Assembly (NCBI RefSeq): GCF_910594005.1
Contig: NC_057823.1
Location: 98,752,015 to 98,816,014, forward strand
Source: Cervus elaphus
Lineage: Eukaryota; Chordata; Mammalia; Artiodactyla; Cervidae
Reading direction: 5' to 3'
DNA: 64,000 nucleotides
How positions within the stretch are numbered: the stretch's first letter is position 1; each line of letters opens with the position of its first letter. The notes under the pieces are model-generated. The model was not told the origin of the DNA, did not search any database, and saw only the letters and a list, made by a program, of their open reading frames with translations. Shown in pieces: positions 36,020 through 48,887 of this stretch. The translations under genes were made by a program, and so were the position numbers.

Positions 36020-36923
36020 CCTTGCATGGAAAAAATGACCGGTTCAATATTTGGAAAAGAGTACAACAAGGCTGTATATTGTCACGCTGCTTATTTAACT
36101 TATATACAGAATACATCATATGAAATTCTGGGCTGAATGAATCACAAGCTGGAGTCAAGATTGCTGAGAGAAATATCAACAACCTCAGCTAAGCAGATGA
36201 CACCAACCTACTGGCAAAAAGCAAAGAACTAAAGAGCCTCTTGATGAAGGTGAAACAGGAGAGTGAAAAAGCTGGCTTAAAATTCAATATTGAAAAATCT
36301 AAGATCATGGTAACCAGTCCCATCACTTCATGGCAAATAAATAGTCAGGGGAAAAATGGAAACATTTGCATATTTTATTTTCTTGGGTTCCAAAATCACT
36401 GTGGATGGTGATTGCAGCCATGAAATTAAAAGATGCTTGCTCCTTGCAAGAAAAACTATGACAGATCTAGACAGTGTACTAAAAAGCAGAGACATCACTT
36501 TGCAGATAAAGGTCCATATGGTCAAAGCTATGGTTTTTCTAGCAGTCATGTACAGATGTGAGAGTTGGACTATAAAGAAGGCTCAGTGACAAAAAACAGA
36601 TGCATTTGAACTGTGGTGCTGGAGAAGACTCTTAAGAGTCTCTTGGACAGCAGAAGATAAAACCACTCAATTCTAAAAGGAATCAACCATGAATATTCAC
36701 TGGAAGAACTGATGCTAGAGTGCCAATATTTTGCCCACCTGATGAGAAGAGCTGACTCATCGGAAAAGACCCTGTAACAGAGAATGAGATAGTTGGATGG
36801 CATCATCAACTCAATGGACATGAGTTTGAGCAAACTTCCAGAAATAGTGAAGGACAGGGAAGCCTGGCATGTTGCAGTCCATGGGTTTGCAAAGAGTCAG
36901 ACATGACTTAGCAACTCAAAGAC
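36020..36923 (+). mobile_element. BovB LINE, 3' 0.9 kb, decayed
   Basis: From GACCGGTTCAATATTTGGAA in the RT region to CATGACTTAGCAACTC. The YADD region is destroyed (CTCAGCTAAGCAGATGAC gives a stop). Remnants include DGDCSHEIKRCLLLARKTM and CESWTIKKAQ at 36356-36589. About 40 bp of the 3' coding end is also deleted (AAGACCCTGTAACAGAGAAT). Confidence 0.92.
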
Positions 36924-36942
36924 AACTACAAATTGTTATAGT

Positions 36943-37155
36943 GGGTTTCCCAGGTGGCTCAGTGGTAAACAATCCTCCTGAAATGCAGGAGATGAGGGTT
37001 TGATCCCTGGGTCAGGAAGATGTCCTGGAGAAGGAAATTTCAAACCATTCCAGTATTCTTGCCTGGGAAATCCCATGGACAGAGGAACCTGACAGGCTAA
37101 AAATTCTATGGAGTCACAAAAGAGTCAGATTCGACTTAACAACTACACAAACAGC
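36943..37155 (+). mobile_element. Bov-tA SINE
   Basis: The head is GGGTTTCCCAGGTGGCTCAG, then GGTTTGATCCCTGGGTCAGG, then CATTCCAGTATTCTTGCCTG and AGAGTCAGATTCGACTTAAC. It lies 20 bp downstream of a BovB 3' end. Confidence 0.95.
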
Positions 37156-39635
37156 AAAGGCAGTTAAGAAATGCTGGCTAGATGTACATCCAGAAGAAAA
37201 GAAAACTGATTGTGAAAAGCTAATCTGTTTAATTTAGTACAAAAGTCAGTCTCAGAGTTGGCCATTACTTTAGTTGACCATTACTTTATCAAGCAAACTT
37301 GGCTAGATAACAAGTTTAGGACTTGGGGCACAGACAAATCTGGCATTAGTACTTTGTGATGTGGAGGTCATATGTTTACAATGTAAATTATCAGCTGACA
37401 TTAAAGCATCATATAATGTCATGTTAAGATAGGTATAAAGTGCTATGCAGGAATCAATGCACTAACACACAAAAAAAATGGCAACCAAAATGTAGTTCTC
37501 TAACAATAATTTATTTCACATCTGAAAAATCAAACATTGTGCTTCAACCTAATCAACAGAATTTACTGATGCTTCTTTCATACATCTGAATTATGGAGGG
37601 CTAAATAAACATCCCAAAGAAGATAATAAATAGAATGTTGAATAATACTGAAAAATTGACACATTTTTCTATTAGAATAAATACAATGTTTAAGTTAACA
37701 TGGATTTTCTTTGAAATTAAAATTACATGATTTACTAAGTCTTATATTATCTTTTAAGGCCTCCTCTTACAAATTCTACATAATTAGGCAAAACATAGCA
37801 TAGAATTTTTGAATACTAAGTTAAATTTGGCCTTCATACTTTTCTTGGACATACCTAATAGTCAAATTTTGCAAATATTATTAATGTTTATTAGTGATAT
37901 ATATGTGTACTGGGGAGCAACATTAAGGCTTATGAGTCTAATGGGCATAGAGGCTCCAAAATAAATTCTTTTAATTGTTTCTTTTGTAGAAGAGTCTTCT
38001 GTTCTCAACTAAAACAGTAAAATGCCATATGGTATAAAGCCATTCATGACTAGAACATTCTCAGCAGGGAAATATGGCACTGAAAATGATTGATGAATTT
38101 CATCTCATTCTTAATAGGCCTGCCTTCAAGGCCAATTGCAAAGACACATGAGTTCACTGTTCTGAAACACATAGCTATCTGATACCAGTACATAAATTGG
38201 AGAAAATCTCATGCCATGCTTAACAATAAAATACTGTTAAGAAATGTACTCCTCTAGACACTTTTTACCACTCTATTTCTATGCCCTTATTTTTTAAAGC
38301 TAAAAATGTACAGTATTTTTTATTATAGTTTCTTTTTTTTTTTTTTTAATGTTAGAAAGAACTCTGAAAATTAGCAGCTATAGTAAGAGAGGGCTGAGAA
38401 GGTGACCTAAGCATATGAACATGCCCCTTTACCCTACCTTTCCTGAGTGGCCAATGGGAAAGGTAAGTATCAGCCCCACCTAGAAATTCAAGAGGTGCTA
38501 ATGAAAGAGTTACGAAAGAATCTGCTCTGTGCCCAGGCTTGAAATCTCTGCGCCCAGGCTTGAAATCTCTGCATCCATTTCCCCATTCTAAGGAGACTTA
38601 TTGCTTTTTACTTTAATTAATGTGCTCAAAAAGAAGTTATTAACCACCTTTCTGCTGTCAGAAGAGGATTACTGAAGGTTCTGTCTGTCAACCCCTGCAG
38701 CCTCCAGCTGAGCTGAAGAGTAGGCTCTCTTTAAAGCCATTTTTTTTCCTTCCACTTAGGAGCAGCACCTTGATACTGACTTATAGAAGGTGCCCAACAA
38801 TCCACCAGGCCACTGCTTGGAGAGCAAAAGTGAGCATGATTTAACCAGGGAAAATCAAATTTTGAAAAAAAAATTTTGGTGTCAAGAGTCCATACTAACT
38901 ACTAACACCAGATAGTGCATATCATGTTCTTTTAATATAAGTAGGCAATTTAAAAAATTAACACTGACAAATAAAGAGAATGAACAACTGAAAAATAGAG
39001 ACCTAGGGAAATTAGAGAAAATACTTTGAAGTGAAGGCAAAAACAGTGAAAAAAATATAAAAGGAGAATTTATTTAAAGTGTATTCATTATACTTTCATA
39101 TAAGCTTTAAAATAAAAATACTTTAATGGGAGTATTTATACTTCCAACAAAATGAATTCAAATTACAACAAAAAAATTTGAAATAAGGAAATTTTTGTGT
39201 GGCAAGAGAAACACGATTGCTCACGATGTGAATAGTAAAATAAATCAGCATAATAGGAAGTGAGTTAGAGGCATACAAATAGAAGGCATATGAAAACGAT
39301 AAAAATTGTAACATGGGTTTTGATGTGGGAATGTATTCCATTCTTTGTTTCACTGTCCTTTTCTTATCAGAAATAAATATTTGGAAAGTAAGAAATAAAT
39401 AAATAAATAATAAAGTGTAACTTAGGAAGAGAGTGAGAGGAGACAGCAAAGATAAAAATATAAACCAAATCTTGAATGTTCAATACCCTTGTGTGTCAGA
39501 TAGCATTTTATATATTAAAAGGAACAGAAGTCTACTCTAATGAATCAGAATTTAAATTTATAGGAAGTATAATGTTCCCATACAAATGGAGGTTTGTTTT
39601 ATTTCTGGACTTAGAACTGTATCTGGGACATGGTA
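37156..39635. other. Non-repetitive AT-rich DNA
   Basis: No confident repeat family. It contains a 21-bp tandem duplication (listed separately), a poly(T) run at 38331-38347 and a short (AAAT)n run at about 39392-39411. The ORF at 39123-39449 on the minus strand is hydrophobic and AT-driven and is not convincing. Confidence 0.45.
38530..38571 (+). repeat. 21-bp tandem duplication
   Basis: Two copies of GCCCAGGCTTGAAATCTCTG preceded by T in the first unit and C in the second: 20 of 21 bases identical. Confidence 0.95.
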
Positions 39636-39836
39636 GGGCTTCCGTTGTGGTTCAGCTGGTAAATAATCTGCCCACAATGCAGGAGACCTGGGTTTGATCT
39701 CTGGGATGGGAAGATCCTCTGGAGAAGGGAAAGGCTATCCACTCCAGTATTCTGGCCTGGAGAATTCCATGGACTGTATAGTCCATGGGGACACAGAGAG
39801 TCAGACAGGACTGAGTGACTTTCACACACACACACA
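39636..39836 (+). mobile_element. Bov-tA SINE with (CA)n tail
   Basis: The head is GGGCTTCCGTTGTGGTTCAG, then GGTTTGATCTCTGGGATGGG, then GAATTCCATGGACTGTATAG and GACTGAGTGACTTTCAC. A short (CA)n run ends it at 39822-39836. Confidence 0.95.
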
Positions 39837-40174
39837 GGTTTCAGCAAATACTTCTTGAACAGATGTATAGATGAATGATGGACAGATGGATAATGGATGA
39901 ACAAATGGATAGATTCTCTTAAAAATAAAATTTTATATGATCTGACTTTATTCTTCAGAAAATGAACATTTTCATAATTTTTCTTGAGAATGTCTAAAGA
40001 ATGACAAAATATTGTTCCTTTTTTTTAATGTTCTACTAACCTCCTTTATATCAAAATGGTTCACTAATACACATATAAATATTCCTTTTTATATTTGTTT
40101 CTATTATGGTTTATCTCAGGATATTGAATATAGTTTCCTATACTATACAAGTAGGACCTTATCATTATATACAT

Positions 40175-42046
40175 CTGAAGAGGCCTTACAAATAGCTGTG
40201 AAAAGAAGAGAAATAAAAAGCAAAGGAAAAAAGGAAAGATATACCCATTTGAATGCAGAGTTCCAAAGAATAGCAAGAAGAGATAAAAAAGCCTTCCTCA
40301 GTGATCAGTGCAAAAAAATAGAGGAATATAATAGAATGGGAAAGACTAGAGATCTCTTCAAGAAAATTCAAGATACCAAGGGAATATTTCTTGCAAAGAT
40401 GGGGTCAATAAAAGACAGAAATGGTATGGACCTAACAGAAGCAGCAGATATTAAGAAGAGTGGCAAGAATACACAGAAGAACTGTACAAAAAAGATCTTC
40501 AAGACCCAGATAATCACAATGGTGTGATCACTTACTTAGAGCCAGACATGCTGGAATGTGGAGTCAAGTGGGCCTTAGGAAGCATCACTACAAAGCTAGT
40601 GGAGGTGATGGAATTCCAGTTGAGCTATTTCTAATCCTGAAAGATGGTGCTATCAAAGTGCTGCACTCAATATGCCAGCAAATTTGGAAAACTCAGTAGT
40701 GGCCATGGGACTGGAAAAGGTCAGTTTTCATTTCAATCCCTAAGACAGGCAATGCCAAAGAATGCTCGAAACTATCACACAATTGCACTCATCTCACACG
40801 CTAGCAAAATAATGCTCAAAATTCTCCAAGCCACGCTTCAACAATACGTGAACCGTGAACTTCCAGATGCTCAAGCTGGTTTTAGAAAAGGCAGAGGAAA
40901 CAGACATCAAATTGCCAACATCTGTGGATCATCATAAAAGCAAGAGTTCCAGAAAAACATATATTTCTGCTTTATTGACTATGCCAAACCCATTGACTAC
41001 AATAAACTATGGAAAATTCTGAAAGAGATGGGAATACCAGACCACCTGACCTGCCTCTTGAGAAAACTGTATGAAGGTCAGGAAGCAATAGCTAGAAAAG
41101 GACGTGGAACAACAGACTGGTTCCAAACAGGAAAAGGAGTACATCAAGGCTATATATTGTCACCCTGCTTATTTAAATTATATGCAGAGTATATCATGAG
41201 AAACGGTGGACTGGCTTAAGCACAAGCTGGAATCAAGATTGCTGGGAGAAATATCAATGACCTCAGATATGCAGATGACACCACAGTTATGGCAGAAAGT
41301 GAAGAACTAAAGAGCCTCTTGATGAAATTGAAAGAGGAGAGTGAAAAAGTTGGTTTAAAGCTCAACATTCAGAAAACAAAGATCATGGCATCCAGTACCA
41401 TCACTTCATGACAAATAGATGGGGAAACAATGGAAACAGTGGCTGGTTTTATTTTGGGGGGCTCCAAAGTCGCTGCAGATGGTGATTGCAGCCATGAAAT
41501 TAAAAGACGCTTACTCCTTGGAAGGAAAGTTATGACCAACCTAGACAGCAAATAAAAAAGGAGAGACATTACTTTGGCAACAAAGGTCTGTCTAGTCAAG
41601 GCTATGGTTTTTCCAGTAGTCGTGTTTGGATGTGAGAGTTGGACTGTAAAGAAAGCTGAGCACCAAAGAATTGATGCTTTTGAACTGTGGTTTTGGAGAA
41701 GACTCTTGAGAGTCCCTTGGACTGCAATGAGATCCAACCAGTCCATCCTAAAGGAGATCAGTCCTGGGTGTTCATTGGAAAGACTGATGTTGAAGCTGAA
41801 ACTCCAATACTTTGGCCACCTGATGGGAAGAGCTGACTCATTTGAAAGATCCCAATGCTGGGAGAGATTGAAGGCAGGAGGAGAAAGGGGCGGCAGAGGG
41901 TGAGATGGTTGGATGGCATCACCGACTCAATGGACATGAGTTTGAGTAAACTCCAGGAGTTGGAGATGGCCAGAGAGGCCTGGCGTACTGCGGTCCACGG
42001 AGTCACAGAGAGTCAGACACGACTGAATGACTAAACTGAACTAATA
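40175..42046 (+). mobile_element. BovB LINE, longest copy (1.87 kb)
   Basis: It covers the end of the endonuclease-RT linker, the whole RT region and the 3' end. The frame to 40527 gives KERYTHLNAEFQRIARRDKK and KMGSIKDRNGMDLTEAADI. 40644-40937 gives NYHTIALISHASKIMLKILQ and QAGFRKGRGNRHQIANI. 41028-41219 gives GIPDHLTCLLRKLYEGQEA and GYILSPCLFKLYAEYIMRN, and 41574-41903 the C-terminus. At least four frame breaks separate these blocks. TATATACAT at 40166-40174 and 42047-42055 is a plausible 9-bp TSD, though it lies in AT-alternating DNA. The element is inserted in the older L1 and keeps the strongest 5' extension of any BovB here. Confidence 0.93.
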
Positions 42047-42465
42047 TATATACATATGTATATATTTGTATCTCTTAATCCTAAACTCCCTATCCACCCC
42101 TCCCCCTTGGTAACCACAACTCTGTTCTACGAGTCCATTTATGTTTCATAGATAGGTTCATTTGTGTTATATTTTAGACTCCACATATAAGTGATGTGAT
42201 ACGGTATTTGTCTCTCATGTTGCTGTAAATAGCAACATTTACATACTTTATTTCATCCTTTTATATGGCTGGATAATATCCCATTGTGTATATATACCAG
42301 GCCTTGTTTATCCATTCATCTGTTGATGGATATTTAAGTTGTTTCAATGCCTTGAATATTGTGAATAGTGCTGCTATGAACATAGGGGTGTGTGTATCTT
42401 TTTGAAGTATAATTTTATCCAGATATATGCCCAGGAATGGGATTGCAGGGTTATATGACAACTCT

Positions 42466-42679
42466 GGGATTCCCTGGTGGCTCAGACGGCAAAGCGTCTG
42501 CCCATGACGTGGGAGACACATGTTTGATCCCTGGGTCGGGAAGATCGCCTGGAGAAGGAAAGGGCAACCCACTCCAGTACTCTTGCCTAGAAGATTTCAT
42601 GGATGGCGGAGCCTGGTGGGCTACAGTCCATGGCGTCGCAAAGAGTCGGACACAACTGAGCGACTTCACTCACTCACTC
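42466..42679 (+). mobile_element. Bov-tA SINE nested in L1
   Basis: The head is GGGATTCCCTGGTGGCTCAG, then CATGTTTGATCCCTGGGTCG, then CACTCCAGTACTCTTGCC and GAGTCGGACACAACTGAGCG. ATGACAACT at 42455-42463 and 42680-42688 is the likely 9-bp TSD and reconnects the L1 on both sides. Confidence 0.95.
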
Positions 42680-42795
42680 ATGACAACTGTATTTTTAGAT
42701 TTTTGAAGATTCCTCCATGCTGTCTTCCACAGTGGATACACCAATACACAGTTTAGGAAGGTTCCCTTTTCTCCATACTCTCTCCAGCACAAAAT

Positions 42796-45016
42796 CTTGT
42801 TCTTTGAATGAAATAATATTAAAAAATGCTACTATATTAACAATTTTGTTTTTAATCTGGAGATAAATCTCTGAGTGCTGACACATGGTTAAGTACTCCT
42901 GTGTGATAAGAATTATTTTGGGATAATCACAATTATAATGTAAGTAGTTTTTGTTTATTCTGATGATAAATATTTAATATATAGTCTCCTGGAAACAAGT
43001 TACTTAGTAGAATGTGCTTAAGAGCACTAATGCATCTTTAAATAACAGTATTCAGGCATGCACATAATAACAAAACACAAATGGGAAGAAAGAAGACTCA
43101 AGGGGTTGATTTATAATGGCATGTTAAACCTTTTAGCTCAAGGTCTTCAGTTCAGATCTAATTTAAGTCATCAGTCAGTGACATATTTACAATTTGCAGA
43201 AATAAGAGGAAATAATTTATTATCTCAAAAGGCCATTCTACTAAAAATTGGGATGGAACAGAGCTCATATGAGTTATACTGTTATTAGTACTCCAGGGTT
43301 AAAGAATACCAACTGTGCCTATCCATGAAATAGAATTCTGCACCTCAAACATATCCACGTGAAACTCTGTCCTATTTACGGACCAGAGGTCAATTACAGA
43401 AACAAAGTTCTAAGAATAATGAGGTAAATACAACTGGAGATTAGAACTTTCAAACTACTGAAGGGAGTTTAAATTGTTAGATTAAAAAAACAAAACAAAA
43501 CTCTGTGTTTTTAAAGATGTGCTTCTTCATTCTTATGGAAAATGATTTTATGTATGAGAAGTTGCCTTTAATTAAACAAATTCCTCTATAATATTTACAG
43601 CATAGTTTGTTTTAATAGGCTATATTAAATACAGAAAAGTTTACAATTAAAGCAATTTTCAACTAAGGGAAAGAAACTTCAAATTTTTTTGAAAATATTT
43701 TTTTCTCTTTTAACCTCATCACTTTATATTGTTTTTCTTTATTTATCTTGCTATAAATTATTTATATTTCAGCACATTTTTTCCCTTTTATTCTTTAATT
43801 TTTCAGCAGTAGCCTCTTGAGCCTTAACAATTTATTAAGAGATTACTGGATGTATTTTCAGTGCAGTGACAATCTTGACTTTTCTATCTCCTGGGTTATT
43901 TCACACCTGTTCAACCTATGATTAACTTGTAGAATCTGTCCGATAGAGATGCAAACACTTTCTCTTCAGGGGAAGAAATAGATAACATGGTAGAGATGCA
44001 TAGGATATTATCTAGTTTTGTACCTAACTGAGAAATCTTAACCTAACAATACATATAAATGTCTAGCGTTTCAAGTGGTCTTTCAAGCCATCATAACATG
44101 TTATTGGTTCTCCAGAAATTAATCTGGGGATAAGATATTTGACTTTTTAATATTATGTTTGCATGATATTCATGATATTTCACTTTGAATATTGCACTTT
44201 AACATTAAGAACATTTTCCTTAACTTTAGCTAATGTTATAAGGCCTTAGAGGATAACATTTTTTCAAGCAGTTATTTGCTTTTCCTAATCAAACCATCTG
44301 TTTTCGTCTTATAGGCATTGAACATACTCCGCTCACCTCTTTGCTTTGTCCTCTCAAAAAGTGAAAGCCAAATATTTAGCCTGTCCTTAGGCATGCACAA
44401 ATTATTAGCACATTTACTGGTACTAAAATCTCTTCCTTATATATTTATTGATCCATTCATTTATTAACAGTTGGATGATCTCTTTGTTATACTAATTATT
44501 TTATCTTCCTAATTTGTTATTTATTCAAATCAACAAAAATTCTATTTCAAGTGAGCTAAAACATAAGAAAGCATATATATAGATTGATCTATAGACCTAC
44601 AGATGAAAAGAGGTAGGTTGAAAGATAAATATCTAAGACTCAGTCAGTATCTTAGTTATCTGTGTGCAAGAGAAGTTCACTAAGTACATTTAAAAACATT
44701 CTACAAGCAAAAATAATGCCAGGACTTTCCCCAAGACAAGAAGATTCTGAAATGAATAACAAAACATTTCCTTCCCAATGGAAAGCTCCTTAATTTAAAC
44801 ACTTTTAAGCTGGTGGGGTGAAAGTGAATGTTTTAAAATTATGTTTGATATTTTGATTATAATGTGGAATTAATCATTTAATTTCCTAATCAATGTGTTT
44901 TGTAATAGTAACTAAGTACAAAACTTTACATGCCCTAAAAATGATCAGTGAAGTTACTGCCCCCCTGGGCTACTTTATCATTATGGCCTGTAAGTCATGC
45001 TTATTTTAGTGCCAGC
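42796..45016. other. Non-repetitive AT-rich DNA
   Basis: No recognised repeat or ORF with a domain. Short poly(A) or poly(T) runs only. Confidence 0.45.
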
Positions 45017-45459
45017 TTCCAGTGGTCATGCATGGATGTGAGAGTTAGACTGTGAAGAAAGCTGAGCACCGAAAAATTGATGCTTTTGAACTGTGGTGTT
45101 GGAGAAGACTCTTGAGAGTCCCTTGGACTGCAAGAAGATCCAACCAGTCCATCCTAAAGGAGATCAGTCCTGGGTGTTCATTGGAAGGACTGATGCTGAA
45201 GCTGAAACGCCAATACTTTGGCCACCTGATGCGAAGAGCTGACTCAGTGGAAAAGACCCTGATGCTGGAAGGGATTGGGTGCAGGAGGAGAAGGGGACGA
45301 CAGAGGATGAGATGGTTGGATGGCATTACCGACTGGATGAACATGAGTTTGAGTAAACTCCGGGAGTTGGTGATGGACAGGGAGGCCTGGCGTGCTGCAA
45401 TTCATGGGGTCGCAGAGAGTCAGACACGACTGAGCGACTGAACTGAACTGAACTGAACC
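45017..45459 (+). mobile_element. BovB LINE, 3' 0.44 kb
   Basis: Starts at TTCCAGTGGTCATGCATGG and ends with three GAACT-type terminal repeats. The frame 45052-45441 is open for 129 codons (KKAEHRKIDAFELWCWRRLL ... RRADSVEKTLMLEGIG ... ESQTRLSD) and runs into the 3' end, so this copy is little decayed. Confidence 0.95.
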
Positions 45460-45828
45460 TATTTAAAATATTATATGTGTGCTGGCATCAAAGTATTATT
45501 CTCTACATAATGCTATTCATGTTCTATTTTAAGGCAAAATTCAAAAATGCAAACACACACTAATTTACTCACACATTTATCTTTCACATTTTTGCCAGAA
45601 GAGAGGTGACAGGAAGCTACCCATTCAAGGAAAATACACTCGTAATATAGACATCTAAGTCACTTGGTGTGGTTCGTGGATCATTAAGAACTAAGTAAAC
45701 ACATTCTTTCTGCAACGTTATTTATTCTTTTCTGTTGGCCACTTACTTCTGTTCTAATGATAAAGAAAACAGTAGTAAATATATGAGAAGCAATAGAAAG
45801 AGAACTTTTTGAAAATACCCTTTGATAA

Positions 45829-46054
45829 AGCCCAGGCGGCACTAGGGGTAAAGAACCTGCCTGCCAATGCCAATGCAGGAGATGTAAGAGATGCAGGTTC
45901 AGTTCCTGGGTTGAGAAGATCCCCTGGAGAAGAAAATGGAAGTCCACTCTAGTATTCTTGTCTGGAAAATCCCATGGGCAGAGGAGCCTGGCAGGCTACA
46001 GTCCACGGGGTCACAAAGAGTTAGACATGACTGAAGCAACTTCGCACACACACA
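45829..46054 (+). mobile_element. Bov-tA SINE with internal duplication
   Basis: The tRNA-derived head is diverged (AGCCCAGGCGGCACTAGGGG). A small internal duplication (AATGCCAATGCAGGAGATG, then AGAGATGCAGG) lengthens the region before GGTTCAGTTCC. The 3' part is normal (AGTCCACGGGGTCACAAAGA). AAAGCC occurs on both sides. Confidence 0.9.
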
Positions 46055-46805
46055 AAGCCTCTTATATATAAAATTATCTACAAGTAGTTTAGCCCACGGG
46101 AACTTGTAGGTGAAAAATTACGTATACAATTATGACCCAATCTTTTCAATAAAATGCTGCATTTTTTTGGAGAATTAAATGTATTGTGTAATATATATTA
46201 ATACTATTCTATCAGGATGCTAATTGTATATAGCATATAATTTCAATCAAGTAAAACAACCTATATGTGGAGAGAAAGCTGTAAGGAAATAAACCAATTT
46301 GTTTTAATAAAATCAGAATTAAAATTCATGGCATTTTACCGACCTCTCTCTGACAGAGGGCTTAGATGTTATATACACTGCATTAAAAAAGTACAAAGAA
46401 TAGCTCCTGTGAAAATGCTTAACATTAACCAATTTAAACTTGCTTCTTCTTTTGTTTTATATTCTTTTTTACCATTGTGTGTCACAAATATCTTTGTATC
46501 TGAAGAATTATGAATTAGTAACCATCGTTATTCAACCCGTAGGATGAAATAATCTCAAATAGGATCACATTTGTTTTCATGTAGAAATGAATATTTTAAA
46601 ATTTGAGGATCTGTGAAGTTATATCAAATACATTTCATTTGAACAGACACAACATTAGATTTTCATTGGGGGCTTTATTTTTAATCACATTTTAGGTCCC
46701 AGTTGAAGTACATGTGAAACTGAGATATGTCCTATTTACAATTAACTACTTATCTTTCATCTAAAATATTTGAATTGAAACTGAAATAATCTAAATTAAA
46801 TATAA

Positions 46806-46915
46806 CTTCAGTGGTTCTCATCCTTGGATGAACAGTAGAGTAACCTGGAAGGCTTTTATATATCCTGATGCCCAGACCATACCCAAGATCAATTAAATGA
46901 AGTCCCAGTTTTAAC
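46806..46915 (+). mobile_element. MER5A-like hAT (Charlie) MITE fragment
   Basis: CAGTGGTTCTCATCCTTGG, then AACAGTAGAGTAACCTGGAA and CCTGATGCCCAGACCATACC reproduce the first half of MER5A, beginning at its terminal CAGTGGTTCTCA. The opposite terminus is not visible. Confidence 0.82.
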
Positions 46916-47849
46916 ATTTCTAGGGTGATATCATGTTTCATAAGTTGTACATGGCATTACACCAATTTTTTATTTGGTTTTGGAAGTTTACCTTGCATAT
47001 AATGTAAGGAACAAACTACTACTCACGCGTGCCTGATGTTGCATTCTCCTTGCCCCTTGACCACATATAGATGATGTAAGGTGAGGCACAAAAGATACTG
47101 AGGTTCTGCATATTTGGGAGAAGAAAATATATATTTCTGAAGGTTTCTTCTGATTGCTATTTTCTCCTAAATTCATGAGTGTCCACCACTCTTGGAAGAG
47201 GGAAGGCTGAGATTAATGTGCTAATACCCAACTTCTTAATCAGATAAGGGAAAGAATAGTAGTTAAAATGCAAATATTACATTTTTAGCAGAATTTGAAA
47301 AGAAACAAAAAGTTTGAATCTCTACCATGTTTGTTTTGTTTTTTATTTTTACAGAGAATTGTTATAGCATTTGACACCTTCTTGGCCAGATGAATCATTC
47401 ATACAGTTTTCCAGTTCCATTAAATGTATGACCATCCTTCCTCTAGTAGTTATAACGAAAACATTTCAGTATAACTTACAGTGGGAATTTTATTCCTTTC
47501 CCAGTAACACTGAAAGTGCCATAGTTGTATTCTATGCTTCAACAAAACATTTACCGATTTTGTTGTTGTTGTTGTAGGATTTCAGTTTCAATTGAAATTA
47601 TATGAAGAATAATTGTAAATTGCTACTCTAAGTAGGAATAATTGTGCAGAAAGAGGGACTAATGGGAAATTAATAAGTAACTTTGTAGATGTAAGTTCAT
47701 GTAAAAAATCAAGCCCACATTTTATGAAACAATTTATATGTATAAAGGTAGTAATACTTCTAGATATTTCTCAATGAATGTGTGTATGTTTATTTTGTTT
47801 TGCCTTTTAATCAGTAAGCTTGATTTCTCAGCTCACACTATTTAATGTT
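46916..47849. other. Non-repetitive DNA
   Basis: No repeat family or gene recognised; the short ORFs have no domain. A few TTG repeats occur at 47561-47575. Confidence 0.45.
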
Positions 47850-48639
47850 GACCAAGAAACCCTCATCAAAGAATGAAAATGCTATGTCAAAAGCAAACCC
47901 TTTCCATAGGATGTCCCGGAAAGGGGCTGCGGTGCTGCAGCTGGCCACTTTTGGGTGGTGCCAGACTATCATGCGGAATCAGCAAACCAGGCCCAAGTCT
48001 CCGCTTCTTCTGTCAATGATTGTAGGAAACTCCCCGTGAGGCCACGAATGCAGAAGAGAGAGTGCAGGGCAGTGGAGTGAGGACCAAAAGCATCTGGGCC
48101 ACTTCTTCACGGTGCTCGTTGTTCCTTCAGAGCTAGCTCAGGCCCAGTCATGTGTGTACCACTTCCATTCGATAAGGACGTGCATGCCCAATTTCATGGC
48201 TTCATGGACCAAACAGCGCAGTTCATGACGGGCAGGATGAGGTCATGTAGTAATGAGCCCACGGTCAAGTATTCTATCTCTACTAAGTCGCAGCATCAGG
48301 CCAAGAAATGTGTCTTCAAAAGAGAACAGTGATATGCAGAGGGTGGTAAGGCTATGCTCCAATATCCTAAAGATCTGCAATATGATTCACGTATATGTGT
48401 CTGCCAAAAGCCGTCAACAGCATCCGCCATCTGTCACTGACACTTCAAGCACCATTGGATCTATTTATGTGGTCCAAACAGCTTTCACAGCAGCCTGGAC
48501 CTGACATAAAACTTTTTCTCCCGGCTTGAGCCTCACTCAAAACAAACAACTATTCAGGTCACTTGGTAAGTGGGCTAAAGTGACAAAACCAGATATTGTC
48601 TCCAAAAACCAAAAAGACGAACTAGCTGCCGTGCCTCTC
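47850..48639 (+). other. Unidentified GC-richer, coding-like segment (left part)
   Basis: This part is clearly less AT-rich than its neighbours, contains several CpGs and has overlapping short ORFs: 47845-48039, 48150-48332 and 48253-48504. A frame from about 48512 reads SPGLSLTQNKQLFRSLGK and KPDIVSKNQKDELAAVPLL up to the BovB insertion. I cannot name the family. A decayed retroviral coding region or a decayed processed gene copy are both possible. It continues on the far side of the BovB (50354 onward). Confidence 0.45.
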
Positions 48640-48887
48640 TTATGGTTGTTCAGTTCAGTTCAGTCACTCAGTCGTGTCCGACTCTTTGAGACCCCACAGA
48701 CCACAGCATGCCAGACCTCCCTGTCCATCACCAACTCCTGGAGTTTACTCAAACTCATGTCCATTGAGTCAGTGATGCCATTCAGCCATCTCATCCTCTG
48801 GCATCCCCTTCGCCTCTTGCCTTCAATCTTTCCCAGAATCAGGGTCTTTTCAAATGAGTCAGCTCTTCGCATCAGGTGGCCAAAGTA

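Larger units (their letters stand above)
40050..42795 (-). mobile_element. Older L1 in antisense, split twice
   Basis: Pieces at about 40050-40174, 42056-42465 and 42680-42795 form one antisense L1 3' UTR plus ORF2 tail. Landmarks are GATATTGAATATAGTTTCC and AGTAGGACCTTATCATTAT (left), CCTTGGTAACCACAACTCTG and CACATATAAGTGATGTGA (middle), and GATTCCTCCATGCTGTCTTC (right). The minus-strand frame within 42261-42460 reads NPAIPFLGIY, TPMFIAALFTIFKALKQ and STDEWINKAWYIYTMGYY, typical of the ORF2p C-terminus. It is interrupted by BovB 40175-42046 and Bov-tA 42466-42679. Confidence 0.87.

Noticed and set aside
39123..39449. 108-codon minus-strand ORF with membrane-like segments
   Set aside because: The hydrophobicity follows from A-rich plus-strand sequence read as TTT/ATT codons. 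No other coding evidence.
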